A stretch of DNA of 26,480 bases from contig NZ_LMWH01000288.1 in NCBI RefSeq assembly GCF_001507435.1, positions 1-26,480 of the forward strand, written 5' to 3'. The notes below the pieces were generated by a model, which made no database searches, was not told where the DNA came from, and was given only the letters and a program-made list of their open reading frames with translations. A program made the translations under genes and the position numbers. Below, in pieces: positions 7,778 through 15,747 of the stretch. The stretch's first letter is position 1; each line of letters opens with the position of its first letter. The stretch comes from Streptomyces sp. NRRL F-5122. GTDB lineage: Bacteria > Actinomycetota > Actinomycetes > Streptomycetales > Streptomycetaceae.

Positions 7778-9649
7778 ATGCCGGGTACGGAGCTGATTGG
7801 TAGGGGTTTTCGGATTCTCGCCGAGGGGCTGGGGCCTTTTGTTGACGAGCAGATGAGTGTTGCTCAGCCCGATGGGCATGATTGGGTTGCAGCTTTGGAG
7901 GCCAAGGACCGCAGCCGTTTCGGTCACGCTCGTTCCTTGTCGGTAAGTGATCCGGCGTTGCTGCTACGGGTGTTGTGGGCCCATTGGCATGTCTTCGACG
8001 GTGTGCTGCCCGTCGTTGCGCGCTCCTACGCGGGAGAACTGCGAGATGTCCGCAACCGGTGGGCCCACAATGATGCCTTCGCCGACAGCGAGGTCCGCCG
8101 GGCGTTGGAGACGATGGAGCTCTTGCTGCGCAGGGTGGGCGCGCATGCCTCGGCGGAAGCGGTGCTGGGCCTGTACGCGCCGGGCTTGGGACAGCCGGCA
8201 GGGCAGGATGCGGGCCTGAACGCGCCGCGCAAGGCGTTGGAGGTGCAGCGGGAGCCCGTGGACGTGGCTGGGGAGGCGTCGTCGCCGGTCAGCCCGTCCG
8301 ATACCGCAGACTCAGCACCGGCCAGTGTGCAGGAGGAGGCGGGGACGCAACCGTCCGAGGCGAAAGCAGCGGACACCGGCGACAGCGGGCAGGAACAGGC
8401 GCAAGGCGAAGCGCCCGGTGAAGGCGAACCCGGCCGCCGCGACCGCCGTGGCCGCAATCGCTACCGTGACCGCCGTGGGCGCGCTGCCGCGCAGGAGGAC
8501 GACGCTGACTGGTGGTCGCTGCGCGATGACGATGTTCTGATCCCGATCGCGGGTATCTTGGCCATTTTCGAGCATTACGCCTTCGTACAGACCTCCGGCT
8601 ACCTGCGTGGCCCGCACGACGTCTACATCTCCCTCGCCCAGGTCCGCAAATACCGCTTGCGCAAGGGCGACCACATTACTGGCGCGGTGCGTCAGCTACG
8701 CGAGGGCGAGCGCCCCGAGAAGTACAAAGCCCTGGTCCGCCTGGACAGCGTGAACGGCGCGGATGCCCAGCCCGGCGCCGACCGCCCCGAGTTCCACCGG
8801 CTTACACCGCTGATCCCGCAGGAGCGGATGCGCCTGGAGACCGATCCAGGGTTGCTGATCCCGCGGATCATCGACCTGTTCGCGCCGATCGGCAAGGGCC
8901 AGCGTGGGCTGATCCTTGCCCCGCCCAAGGCCGGCCGCACCACCGTCCTTCAGCACATCGCCCGCGCGATCACGCGGAACAACCCTGAGTGCCATCTGAT
9001 GATCGTCCTGGTCGACGAGCGGCCCGAAGCCGTGACGGACATGCAGCGCTCGGTCAAGGGAGAGGTCATCTCCTCCACCTCCGACCGTCCGGCCGAGGAA
9101 CACATCTCGATTGCCGAATTGGCGTTCGAGCGCGCCAAGCGGCTGGTGGAACTCGGCCACGACGTAGTGATCCTGCTGGATTCCATCAGCCGCCTCGCAA
9201 GTGCCTACAACCTCACAGCGCCCGCCTCGGGCCGCCTCCTGCCTGGCGGGCTGGACCCTGTCGCCCTGCACCCGGTCACATCCCTGTTCACTACGGCCCG
9301 CACCATCGAGGACGGCGGCTCGCTGACCGTCCTGGCGACCGCATCGGTTGGAACAGGCTCACGTCTGGAAGAGACCGTCGCCGCCGAACTGAGCCGATTG
9401 GCCACCATGCAGCTGCGCCTGGACCGCACTTTGGCTGCGGAGCGCATTTTCCCGGCGTTCGACCTGCGTGCCTCTGGCACTCAAAACGAGGAAATCCTGC
9501 TGGGGGCTGAGGAGTTGGGGATCGTCAGCACCCTGCGGCGTTTCGTGCGGGCCATGGATGCCGAGCAGACCATCCGGGTGATGGTGGACAGGCTGGGCCG
9601 GACCAGGAGCAATATCGAGTTCCTGATGGAGGTCCACAAGAGCTCCTGA
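7778..9649 (+). CDS. HEPN (Swt1-type)-Rho fusion protein with altered Rho ATPase site
   Basis: A 623-residue fusion. Residues ~1-135 look like a Swt1-family HEPN domain, with R92-NRWA-H97 (R-x4-H) as the possible RNase motif. Residues ~136-245 are a low-complexity linker ending in an Arg-rich patch (RRDRRGRNRYRDRRGR, 220-235), as in actinobacterial Rho. Residues ~250-325 are the Rho primary RNA-binding OB fold (GPHDVYISLAQVRKYRLRKGD) and ~340-623 the RecA-like motor. The motor is clearly Rho: VDERPEAVTDM at 412-422, Walker B VVILLDSISRLASAYN at 463-478, and GGLDPVALH at 490-498. However, the Walker A Lys is Arg (APPKAGRTT, R387), the Q-loop PPKRFF is PVTSLF, the R-loop EEFKGTGN is AELSRLAT, and the arginine-finger SGTR is SGTQ (Q569). 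It is therefore unlikely to be the housekeeping Rho. Start ATG 7778 has a strong GGGGGAGGGG site. It faces the XRE gene across a hairpin. Confidence 0.92.
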   Translation: MPGTELIGRGFRILAEGLGPFVDEQMSVAQPDGHDWVAALEAKDRSRFGHARSLSVSDPALLLRVLWAHWHVFDGVLPVVARSYAGELRDVRNRWAHNDAFADSEVRRALETMELLLRRVGAHASAEAVLGLYAPGLGQPAGQDAGLNAPRKALEVQREPVDVAGEASSPVSPSDTADSAPASVQEEAGTQPSEAKAADTGDSGQEQAQGEAPGEGEPGRRDRRGRNRYRDRRGRAAAQEDDADWWSLRDDDVLIPIAGILAIFEHYAFVQTSGYLRGPHDVYISLAQVRKYRLRKGDHITGAVRQLREGERPEKYKALVRLDSVNGADAQPGADRPEFHRLTPLIPQERMRLETDPGLLIPRIIDLFAPIGKGQRGLILAPPKAGRTTVLQHIARAITRNNPECHLMIVLVDERPEAVTDMQRSVKGEVISSTSDRPAEEHISIAELAFERAKRLVELGHDVVILLDSISRLASAYNLTAPASGRLLPGGLDPVALHPVTSLFTTARTIEDGGSLTVLATASVGTGSRLEETVAAELSRLATMQLRLDRTLAAERIFPAFDLRASGTQNEEILLGAEELGIVSTLRRFVRAMDAEQTIRVMVDRLGRTRSNIEFLMEVHKSS

Positions 9650-9788
9650 CCGTATGGCGGACCCCGATGGCTCCGGTCCTGCCATGTCGAGTGTGCAGGA
9701 CGACCGGTGAGAAGGACGCGGGCTGCGGGCCTGTTGCACGCAGGCGAAGGCAGCACAGGTCCCAACCCCGCTCTGCCCACGATGGGCC

Positions 9789-9822
9789 GGCACGGGCCAC
9801 TGATCACCAACCGGCCCGTGCC
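9789..9822. terminator. Bidirectional hairpin terminator between convergent genes
   Basis: A perfect 10-bp inverted repeat, GGCACGGGCC (9789-9798) and GGCCCGTGCC (9813-9822), with a 14-base loop, lies between the stops of HEPN-Rho (9649) and the convergent XRE gene (9898). There is no T run, which is common in high-GC actinomycetes. Its position suits termination of both genes. Confidence 0.7.
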
Positions 9823-9897
9823 TTGGCATGGGCCGTCCCCAAAGGCACTCAGCTTGGCGCGCCCAAAGTGAAACGGTCCGGCCCGCGCCGAGTGCTT

Positions 9898-11157
9898 CTA
9901 TCCGGCCTGGGCTTGGCTCTGGGGTCGCAGTTTCATGCCGCTGGCGTCGGGTTCCAGGTAGTAGCTGGGCCGTGTGGCGGCGTTCATGCTGCGGAAGCCG
10001 TGGCCATGGTTGTCGAGCACGCTGGTTCCCTTCTTGCCGTCGGCTACCCAATCGAGGATCACCGTGTAGGTGCAGTCGTCGGTGCAGGGCTTGGTGATGC
10101 TGAGGTCGAAGACTTCCGGATCGTTCAGCGAGATTTTGTAGGGGAAGTTCACTGCGGGGGAGACAACCTTCCCCGTGAAGTCGTCGACTTCGGGCTTGGC
10201 GGCGAGCGTCGGTGGCGTGGCAGCCAGGTTGACGTCGAAGTGGCGTTTGGTGACTCCGCCGCCGCACTGGCCGCTGGAGACCGTGATGCCGGTGCCGGGC
10301 TTGGGATGGTGGGCGGTGATGTTGATGTGCATGCCCTGGAGGATCACGCTCTGCTGGGTACGGCCCTGAACGGTGACCTCGATGGACGCGCTCAGATCGA
10401 CGGCCGATCGCGGGGGCACGCCTCCGGGCTGGACCTGGGCGAGGTACTGCTGCGTCGTCCCGTCGAACCACACCACGGGACATACGGAAACAATCTGGGA
10501 GGTCTGGACAGCGATCGGGGCACGCCCGGTCCATGCGTCGGGATCCTTGGATACGGCGGCCGGGGAGTCACCGGCAGTGCCGGACTCTGCCTGCGCGGCG
10601 CCGACGGGATGGGTGCCCTTGGCGCTCGCCGGGGGATCGTTGTGGTCGTGGAAGGGGTCGGTCACCACCAGTCCGGCTACCAGGGCTCCCACGCAGGCGG
10701 CCGTTAACGACACGAGGACGAAGGTGCGCGGTGTGGGGCGGCGCGCTTCCCCGGGGCCGGTAGCGTCGGGGGCGATGGGGGATGCCAGGTCCGCCGATGG
10801 CAGCTCGGCTGGGACAGCCGTCGCCTCGTCTGCGGCCGCGGGATGAGCCGAACCGGCTGCCGGGACCGCGACGTCGAGGACCTCCGCGGTTTTGATCCAC
10901 TCCTTGCGGGTGCCGGCGACCTCCTGGGGGTCGTTGCCGCTGGCGGCCCGGGCGAACGCGACCGCCTGGTCCCGGGTGGGGAACCGCTTGCCCGAGAGCA
11001 TCTCGCCCAACGTGCTCCGCGAGACACGCACACCGTAGGCCTCGCTCCGCTTCTCCAAGTCCCGCAGCGACTGCCGCCCGCCCCGGATGCGCACCCCCCG
11101 CAACCAGGCCGCGAATTCCTGCTGCGCCGCCTCACGCCCATCCACCGCCGAACCCAC
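9898..11157 (-). CDS. XRE-family HTH protein with one membrane span and extracytoplasmic domain
   Basis: About 419 residues from GTG 11157; a GTG at 11145 is possible too. Residues ~12-75 form an XRE-like helix-turn-helix (EFAAWLRGVRIRGGRQSL, then VSRSTLGEMLSGKRFPTR, DQAVAFARA). A Pro/Ala-rich linker follows, then a single membrane span at ~145-166 (FVLVSLTAACVGALVAGLVV) and about 250 residues outside the membrane. The outer part contains SVCPVVWF, GQCGGG and PCTDDC, whose four cysteines could form disulfides, and many beta-like strands. This layout (cytoplasmic HTH, one span, exported domain) is common in Streptomyces and suggests a membrane-tethered regulator or sensor; ligand and targets are unknown. 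The frame extends to 11235, but those residues are unlikely. Transcribed toward HEPN-Rho and divergent from the DUF3800 gene. Confidence 0.8.
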   Translation of the reverse strand: MGSAVDGREAAQQEFAAWLRGVRIRGGRQSLRDLEKRSEAYGVRVSRSTLGEMLSGKRFPTRDQAVAFARAASGNDPQEVAGTRKEWIKTAEVLDVAVPAAGSAHPAAADEATAVPAELPSADLASPIAPDATGPGEARRPTPRTFVLVSLTAACVGALVAGLVVTDPFHDHNDPPASAKGTHPVGAAQAESGTAGDSPAAVSKDPDAWTGRAPIAVQTSQIVSVCPVVWFDGTTQQYLAQVQPGGVPPRSAVDLSASIEVTVQGRTQQSVILQGMHINITAHHPKPGTGITVSSGQCGGGVTKRHFDVNLAATPPTLAAKPEVDDFTGKVVSPAVNFPYKISLNDPEVFDLSITKPCTDDCTYTVILDWVADGKKGTSVLDNHGHGFRSMNAATRPSYYLEPDASGMKLRPQSQAQAG

Positions 11158-11315
11158 CCCCTTTTCTCGGTCTGTCCGAGACTGTCCGAAGGCTATCGCC
11201 GCACGTCCGAGCCCGGACGGGATCGTCCGCCACACGTGCTCTGCGGTTCTACCCCCGGCTGTCCTGGATGCATCCCAACTCCCCAGGCCTCAGGGCGGAT
11301 CGGCAGGTTGCGCGC
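11158..11315. promoter_or_regulatory. Divergent promoter region of XRE and first DUF3800 genes
   Basis: About 158 bp separate the divergent starts at 11157 and 11316. The stretch TTTTCTCGGTCTGTCCGAGACTG (in two parts, 11161-11184) has a small inverted repeat, CTCGGtctgtCCGAG (11166-11180), that could be an operator for the XRE protein. No consensus promoter was clear, and no good ribosome site precedes 11316, so that gene may be leaderless or use another start. Confidence 0.35.
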
Positions 11316-11987
11316 ATGTCAGCACGGATCTTCTACATCGACGACTCCGGGGCCGAGAGCACGGGCTACATCGTCTACGGCTGGCTCGAGGTCGCACTCG
11401 AACACTGGAGCGCGTCCCTGCGCTGCTGGCTCGACTTCCGCAAGCAGCTCTACCAGCGCACCGGCATCCCCGCCGACTACGAGCTGCACGCAACGAAGTT
11501 CATCACCGGCCGGAGCAACCCCTCGATCCACCACGAGTGGAACCGGCAAAAGAGACTGCGGGGCCGGGTCGTCCAGGACGCCCTCGCCACGATCGAGACC
11601 ATGCCCGGCGCCCAGGCCGGCGCAGTGTGGCGCCGCACCACCAAGACCGGCCGCGCCTACTACGCCGAGCGCGCCGCGGCGTACGAAGCCTTGCTGCACC
11701 ACCTGGACGACACCCTCGCCCGCGTCGGGGACCACGGCATCATCGTCATGGACGGAGACGGCACCGACCCCGCCTACCGGCGCGAGCACCGCAAACTGAA
11801 GCTGGCCACCCGCAACATCGTCGAAGACCCCTGGTTCATCGGCTCCCACGCCAGCCAGCCCGTACAGGCCGCCGACCTGCTCGCCTACACCGCCTACCAG
11901 ACGGTATTGCGGCATCCGGGCAAGCAATTCATGTGGCACTGGTGGCCGACGCTGCTCCCGAACGCGTACGGTCCCCACGAGATCTGA
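11316..11987 (+). CDS. DUF3800 domain protein
   Basis: A 223-residue protein of the DUF3800 family, which is predicted to have an RNase H-like fold and possible metal-dependent nuclease activity and is often found in mobile and defence regions. The family hallmarks are in order: YIDDSG at 7-12 (D9, D10), ELHATKF at 56-62 (E56), MDGDG at 145-149, and QAADLLAY at 184-191 (D187). The spread of acidic residues fits a metal-binding site. Start ATG 11316 is chosen because the DDSG motif normally lies at the very N-terminus; the frame opens earlier at 11268, but that segment has no family match. A strong hairpin follows the stop. The function of this copy is not known; a second, more distant DUF3800 gene lies 1.4 kb downstream. 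Confidence 0.85.
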   Translation: MSARIFYIDDSGAESTGYIVYGWLEVALEHWSASLRCWLDFRKQLYQRTGIPADYELHATKFITGRSNPSIHHEWNRQKRLRGRVVQDALATIETMPGAQAGAVWRRTTKTGRAYYAERAAAYEALLHHLDDTLARVGDHGIIVMDGDGTDPAYRREHRKLKLATRNIVEDPWFIGSHASQPVQAADLLAYTAYQTVLRHPGKQFMWHWWPTLLPNAYGPHEI

Positions 11988-11997
11988 ACAGCAAGAA

Positions 11998-12020
11998 GGG
12001 CCCGGCACACGACCGGGCCC
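11998..12020 (+). terminator. Hairpin terminator after DUF3800 gene
   Basis: A perfect 8-bp stem, GGGCCCGG (11998-12005) and CCGGGCCC (12013-12020), with loop CACACGA, starts 10 bases after the stop at 11987 and is followed by TGCGAAGTTT. This is a typical compact terminator and ends the first DUF3800 transcript before the wHTH gene. Confidence 0.8.
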
Positions 12021-12190
12021 TGCGAAGTTTCACAAGCTAGACCCGGTGGCCCCGCGTACGCAGGCCAGGTCCGCACCGTCAGTATGCCACGGGCCCGCTC
12101 TTGGGACGCCTTGGGGGCGTACGAACGGACGGCTCGCTGTCAGACCCCCTTCGTACGCTTGCTGTGAGACACATGAGACAGGAGGGCAAC

Positions 12191-13267
12191 GTGGCCCGTG
12201 GCATCAGCTCCCGCGACTTCGACAAGTTCTCGAAGGCATACGTCGGGGGCTTGAAAAAGAGCTTGGAGCAGGCCGCGCGGCGCAACCCTCCGCGGGTGCA
12301 GATCCAGGCCGAAAGCAGCACATCCGCAGGCGTGTTGAGCCGCAACGGGTCGATCGAGAGCAGCGTTTATCTGGCACAACTGCTGATGTGGCTGGACGCC
12401 CATCACCAACAGCGTCCAGCCGAATACGTCGACGTGACCCGGTTCGTCGAAGAACATCAGCTCGAAGACGAAGATCCCACCGTCCTTGCTCTCCAACTTG
12501 AGCAATACGGCCTGGTGAACATTGCCCGTGACATGACCGGAGCCACTGACGTCCACCTCACTGACGAAGGCGTTGTCGCCGTTCAACGGCTGAAGAATCT
12601 TCAGAAGGACCGTGCCGCCCGGCTGCGCCACACGATGGACGCCTTCCTGCGATGGCTCTACGACACCACCACCGATCATGCACCCATCAACCCGGCTCTC
12701 TTCCTCGCGACGCCCGGCGCGTACTTCGCCGGAGCCGAGATCACCGGCACGGACCTGAACCAAGCGCTCTCCTACATTGCAGAGCACGAGCTCATCGAAG
12801 CCATCGATACCGACCCCACCACGATTGCCATCACACCCCAGGGCGTCAGCTGCGCCCTAGCAGGAGGAAGTGTGCAAGACCACATCAACCAGCAGAGTCC
12901 CGGCGATAACATCACCTTCCACATCGGCGCGAACACCGGAAACATCGCCGCGAACAGTCGTGACTTCACCATGAACGCCACGACCAACAAGGACGGGATC
13001 GACCCCGCGGCGGTCGTCATGCTTGCCCGTGCGCTGCGCCAGGCCGCGCCGATCCTGGAGCTACCGGAAGACGACGCCATCGAGTTCACCCAGCTCGCCA
13101 CCCGTATCGAGAGCGAGGCCGCCAGCGGTTCTCCCGACCTCGGAAGACTTCAGCGTTGGGGTGCCTCCGTCATCGGCATTCTCAACTCGCCTGTCGTCAG
13201 CGGCGCGCTGGGAAGCGTCCTCGCCGCGTACACAGGGGTGGTGCTTCCCGGGCTGCCTTCCGCTTGA
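12191..13267 (+). CDS. Tandem winged-helix protein with Asn-rich strand and hydrophobic C-terminal tail
   Basis: A 358-residue protein of no family I can name. GTG 12191 is chosen because AGGAGGG lies 5-6 bases before it; an in-frame ATG at 12173 has no such site. Two winged-helix-like units are visible: ~58-135 (LAQLLMWLDAHHQQ ... LEQYGLVNI ... VHLTDEGVVAVQRL) and ~145-222 (MDAFLRWLYDT ... YIAEHELIEAI ... IAITPQGVSCAL). A turn-rich stretch, ITFHIGANTGNIAANSRDF (241-259), then leads to a helix and a hydrophobic end (GASVIGILNSPVVSGALGS, 324-342) that could insert into or lie on a membrane. This order (wHTH sensors, Asn/Gly-rich strand, hydrophobic tail) resembles effector layouts seen near defence genes, but that is inference. 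The DUF3800 gene follows 119 bp downstream on the same strand and may be co-expressed. Confidence 0.75.
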   Translation: MARGISSRDFDKFSKAYVGGLKKSLEQAARRNPPRVQIQAESSTSAGVLSRNGSIESSVYLAQLLMWLDAHHQQRPAEYVDVTRFVEEHQLEDEDPTVLALQLEQYGLVNIARDMTGATDVHLTDEGVVAVQRLKNLQKDRAARLRHTMDAFLRWLYDTTTDHAPINPALFLATPGAYFAGAEITGTDLNQALSYIAEHELIEAIDTDPTTIAITPQGVSCALAGGSVQDHINQQSPGDNITFHIGANTGNIAANSRDFTMNATTNKDGIDPAAVVMLARALRQAAPILELPEDDAIEFTQLATRIESEAASGSPDLGRLQRWGASVIGILNSPVVSGALGSVLAAYTGVVLPGLPSA

Positions 13268-13386
13268 TACCGCAGTCCCATCAACCATGCGGGGTTCCAT
13301 CGGATTTGGTCCGAAACCTGGCATTCCGCCGACCGCGGCCGCGGATTCCCGAGTGTGTCCGGAGGCGCACCCGGCATACTGCGGCT

Positions 13387-14478
13387 ATGCCTCTGACAGG
13401 GCCCGACTACGTGCGGTTTACCTACTCCGCGCCGACACTCGACAGTGATGCGGACGGCCGCTGGATTGCCTGTGACGAGTCTGGCTACGACGGCGAGGAC
13501 CTTCTGAGTGAAGGCCTCTACATGATGGTTGCCGGAGTCGCCGTCGATGACGCGGAAGCCGAAGCCATCGTGGGCGACCTGCGTACAGAGACCAGCATTC
13601 AGCCGACCGTTCGCGATCTGAAGTTCAAGCACTTCCAGCGTGGGGATCGGCTGCAGAAGCTCAGCCGCCTATGGCAGAACGGCGGCGCGCTGCACGGACG
13701 ATGTTCGGTGTACGTGGTCGACAAGCGGTACGGAATCATGAGCAAGGTCATCGACCTCCTGGTCGAAGAAGAGGCCTACCGACGTGGTATCGACCTGCAT
13801 GTGAACAGGCAGGCCAGAAAGCTGGCCCGGGCCCTCGCATGCGACGGTCGACGCGCGCTGAAGGACGACCGGTTCAACAAGCTGGAGCAGGCATTTGTCG
13901 CCTTCGCCCGCCGCAGAGACCCTGGCGACCGGCAAGCAGTCATCCAGACCTTCTACGACGAAGTGGAGGCGGCCTGGACGGTATCGACCCGGCGCAACGT
14001 CACCGAGGCCCTTCAATGGCTTCGGCTCACACGTGCCCACGCGGAGGCACTTCACAACGACGTAGCGCCGCAACAGCCGCCGTATCTGGAACTCCTGGAC
14101 ACCGCGCTCGCAACGCTGGCAAGGGCCTGGAGCGAGCGCATGGGCACAATCAGCGTTCTGGCTGACGAACACCGAGAACTCACGGACGCCCGGCTGGAAG
14201 TGACGAGAAACGTCCTGCGCTCCGGGGCGGGCGCTACGCCTTCCTCCATGCACCGACGCCTTCGCATTCAACGCATGGTGCGCGGGAGCTCCCATGATCA
14301 CGCGTCCATTCAGCTTGCCGACCTGCTCGCTGGCGCTGCGGGAAGCGTGGCCAAGGGCGACACCGGCAAGCCCACCGACGCCAGCGTGCTGCTGCGTCCG
14401 GTCATTTTGCCGCTGATCGAGCGGACATCGCTCGTCCCGACCGAAGGGCCTGACCCCTTCAGCCGTGACCGGATGTGA
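13387..14478 (+). CDS. Second, divergent DUF3800-like protein
   Basis: A 363-residue protein from ATG 13387. DUF3800 marks are ACDESG at 28-33 (D30, E31), LKFKHF near residue 79, VLADEHREL near residue 258 and a late HASIQLADLLAGAAG, the usual Q-x-ADLL motif. It is about 140 residues longer than the first DUF3800 protein and has a long helical insertion (~110-250), so the two are not recent duplicates. The insertion is rich in Arg and could bind nucleic acid (inference). The frame opens at 13156, but upstream residues overlap the wHTH gene and are not coding-like. No clear ribosome site precedes the ATG, so the mRNA may be leaderless or the gene coupled to the wHTH gene upstream. Confidence 0.8.
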   Translation: MPLTGPDYVRFTYSAPTLDSDADGRWIACDESGYDGEDLLSEGLYMMVAGVAVDDAEAEAIVGDLRTETSIQPTVRDLKFKHFQRGDRLQKLSRLWQNGGALHGRCSVYVVDKRYGIMSKVIDLLVEEEAYRRGIDLHVNRQARKLARALACDGRRALKDDRFNKLEQAFVAFARRRDPGDRQAVIQTFYDEVEAAWTVSTRRNVTEALQWLRLTRAHAEALHNDVAPQQPPYLELLDTALATLARAWSERMGTISVLADEHRELTDARLEVTRNVLRSGAGATPSSMHRRLRIQRMVRGSSHDHASIQLADLLAGAAGSVAKGDTGKPTDASVLLRPVILPLIERTSLVPTEGPDPFSRDRM

Positions 14479-14530
14479 AGAAGGATGTCACCCGGGACGC
14501 GGACGCGCCGGAGCCTGCCTGGCGGTCGGG

Positions 14531-14962
14531 GTGTCGCAGGCCGTCTTCGATGATGTCGTGTGGGGTATGCACACCGGCATCCGGCTGCACGGGTTCCGGC
14601 GGGTGTCAGTCCAGCAGCAGGAGTATCGAGAGGCCTGGCTCTGGGTCCCGGGCACCGGTCAGCGACTACCGGAGGCCCGGCCCGGCGAGGCAGTGGATGC
14701 CGCGACGGTCGAGGATTCCCCGATCACCTTTGAGGACTCCGGCATCCGTGCCGGGTCTGATGACAGCCCCAGGGGAGTGGACGCCTTTACGGCCGGGCTG
14801 CTCCGGCGTATCCGGGCAACGGAGGCCGACCTGTCGCGCGCACGGCAGGCGGGCGACGAGTTCCTGGCCGAGGTGGGGGAGGCCGAACGTGACGATCTGC
14901 GGCGGCTGGCGGCGGAGCACGGGGTCGGGGTAGGTGACCGTTCGTCCGGTGGCACCGGGTAG
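14531..14962 (+). CDS. Small unknown acidic/helical protein, start uncertain
   Basis: The frame ending at 14962 is coding-like through its length; from GTG 14531 it gives about 143 residues. GTG 14465 and ATG 14567 are in-frame options. Seen in the protein: VWGMHTGIRLHGFRRVSV near the start, an acidic middle (DAATVEDSPITFEDSG), and a C-terminal predicted helix rich in Glu, Asp and Arg (LLRRIRATEADLSRARQ ... RDDLRRLAAEHG) that could form a coiled coil. A different frame opens at GTG 14475, overlapping the DUF3800 stop (GTGA), and reads KKDVTRDADAPEPAW, so the true N-terminus may lie there with a shift between frames. I recognise no family. Confidence 0.5.
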   Translation: MSQAVFDDVVWGMHTGIRLHGFRRVSVQQQEYREAWLWVPGTGQRLPEARPGEAVDAATVEDSPITFEDSGIRAGSDDSPRGVDAFTAGLLRRIRATEADLSRARQAGDEFLAEVGEAERDDLRRLAAEHGVGVGDRSSGGTG

Positions 14963-15219
14963 GACGTCACCGGTGTCGGTTTCGCTGTGTGGGGTGTCGT
15001 GCGCTCATGCATGCGCGGGCGGGCGGAAAGACGGATGCGGCCGGTCCTCGGTGTGGGAGGACTGCGGCCGGTCGTTTTCTCGGCGCGGGCCGGGAGGGCG
15101 TGGTGGGGTGCTCGGGGGCGGCTGGTGGCTGTACTCACGGCGTTGTGGGTGTGCTGCGGTGAGCACAGCGTGGTGGGCGCGTTCGCGGGGTGGGCGGTGC
15201 GCCGGTTGTGCGGGGTGGG

Positions 15220-15606
15220 TCAGGAGCGGTTGCGGTCGTCGCTGGCGAAGAAGAAGCCGAAGGCGGCGCTGGTGAGTGCGACGACGGGGGTGAAGACCAG
15301 GCTGAGTTCGCGGTAGGCGTCGGTGCCGAAGTGGGTCCAGTGGGTGAGGATGAGGCCGAGGGTGGGCAGCAGGGCCATGGCGGCGACGAGGAGGAGCATG
15401 CCGACCGCGAGGGTGCGGCGGGTTTCGTCGATGATTTTCTTGGGTCTGCCTTCGTGCAGGGGGTCGCTGGAGCCGGGCTGCTCGTCCTCGATGAACTCGC
15501 TAGGGCGCGGGTCGGCCGGTTCCGCGGCGGGGGGCTGGGCGGGTGGTGTGCGCAGGATGAAGACGGTCTCGGTGGAGGGCGTTTCGTCCTCGGAGAGCGG
15601 GTCCAA
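15220..15606 (-). CDS. Small two-span membrane protein (TTG start)
   Basis: A 128-residue protein and last gene of a three-gene operon. Its first ~65 residues are acidic and Pro-rich (MDPLSEDETPST ... FIEDEQPGSSDP). A basic patch (RPKKIIDETRR) then leads to two membrane spans, LAVGMLLLVAAMALLPTLGL and LSLVFTPVVALTSAAFGFFF, ending in SDDRNRS. The TTG at 15606 is chosen because AGGATGAG lies at the right distance and because the gene starts 3 bases after the previous stop; no ATG or GTG is available nearby. Small proteins with an acidic tail and two spans recur in accessory regions of Streptomyces; the role is unknown. The upstream peptide repeats part of its N-terminal wording (DEIPSTDNSFLR versus DETPSTETVFILR), which suggests the two share an ancestor. 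Confidence 0.8.
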   Translation of the reverse strand: MDPLSEDETPSTETVFILRTPPAQPPAAEPADPRPSEFIEDEQPGSSDPLHEGRPKKIIDETRRTLAVGMLLLVAAMALLPTLGLILTHWTHFGTDAYRELSLVFTPVVALTSAAFGFFFASDDRNRS

Positions 15607-15609
15607 GGG

Positions 15610-15747
15610 TTACTCATCCTCCTGGTGAGCGTGGCCGATGGGGATGGCGGGTCCGATGCGCAGGAAGCTGTTGTCCGTTGAGGGGATTTCGTCTTCCCAC
15701 AGGTCTAAGGACCGGCGTGGGGGCGACGGGGCGCCCGTGTCGGTCAC
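15610..15747 (-). CDS. 45-residue peptide, middle gene of operon
   Basis: GTG 15747 overlaps the TGA of the upstream gene (GTGA), and GGAG lies just upstream; the TAA at 15610 is 3 bases before the next start. This tight packing on both sides, plus the ribosome site, supports a real short gene. The peptide has a core LDLWEDEIPSTDNSFLRIGP and no membrane span. The core resembles the N-terminus of the next protein (PLSEDETPSTETVFILRTP), as if the peptide were a duplicated or detached N-terminal domain. No function is known. Confidence 0.65.
   Translation of the reverse strand: MTDTGAPSPPRRSLDLWEDEIPSTDNSFLRIGPAIPIGHAHQEDE

Noticed and set aside
8312..9480. Several minus-strand frames under HEPN-Rho
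   Set aside because: All lie opposite a gene with clear Rho motifs and have no recognisable content.
7778..9649. Housekeeping transcription terminator Rho
   Set aside because: The HEPN fusion and loss of the Walker A Lys, Q-loop, R-loop and arginine-finger residues argue for a specialised paralogue.
14934..15316. Plus-strand frames of 109-113 codons after 14962
   Set aside because: Trp/Gly/Arg-rich without ribosome sites; they end inside the minus-strand membrane gene. The 257 bp gap 14963-15219 holds no supported gene.
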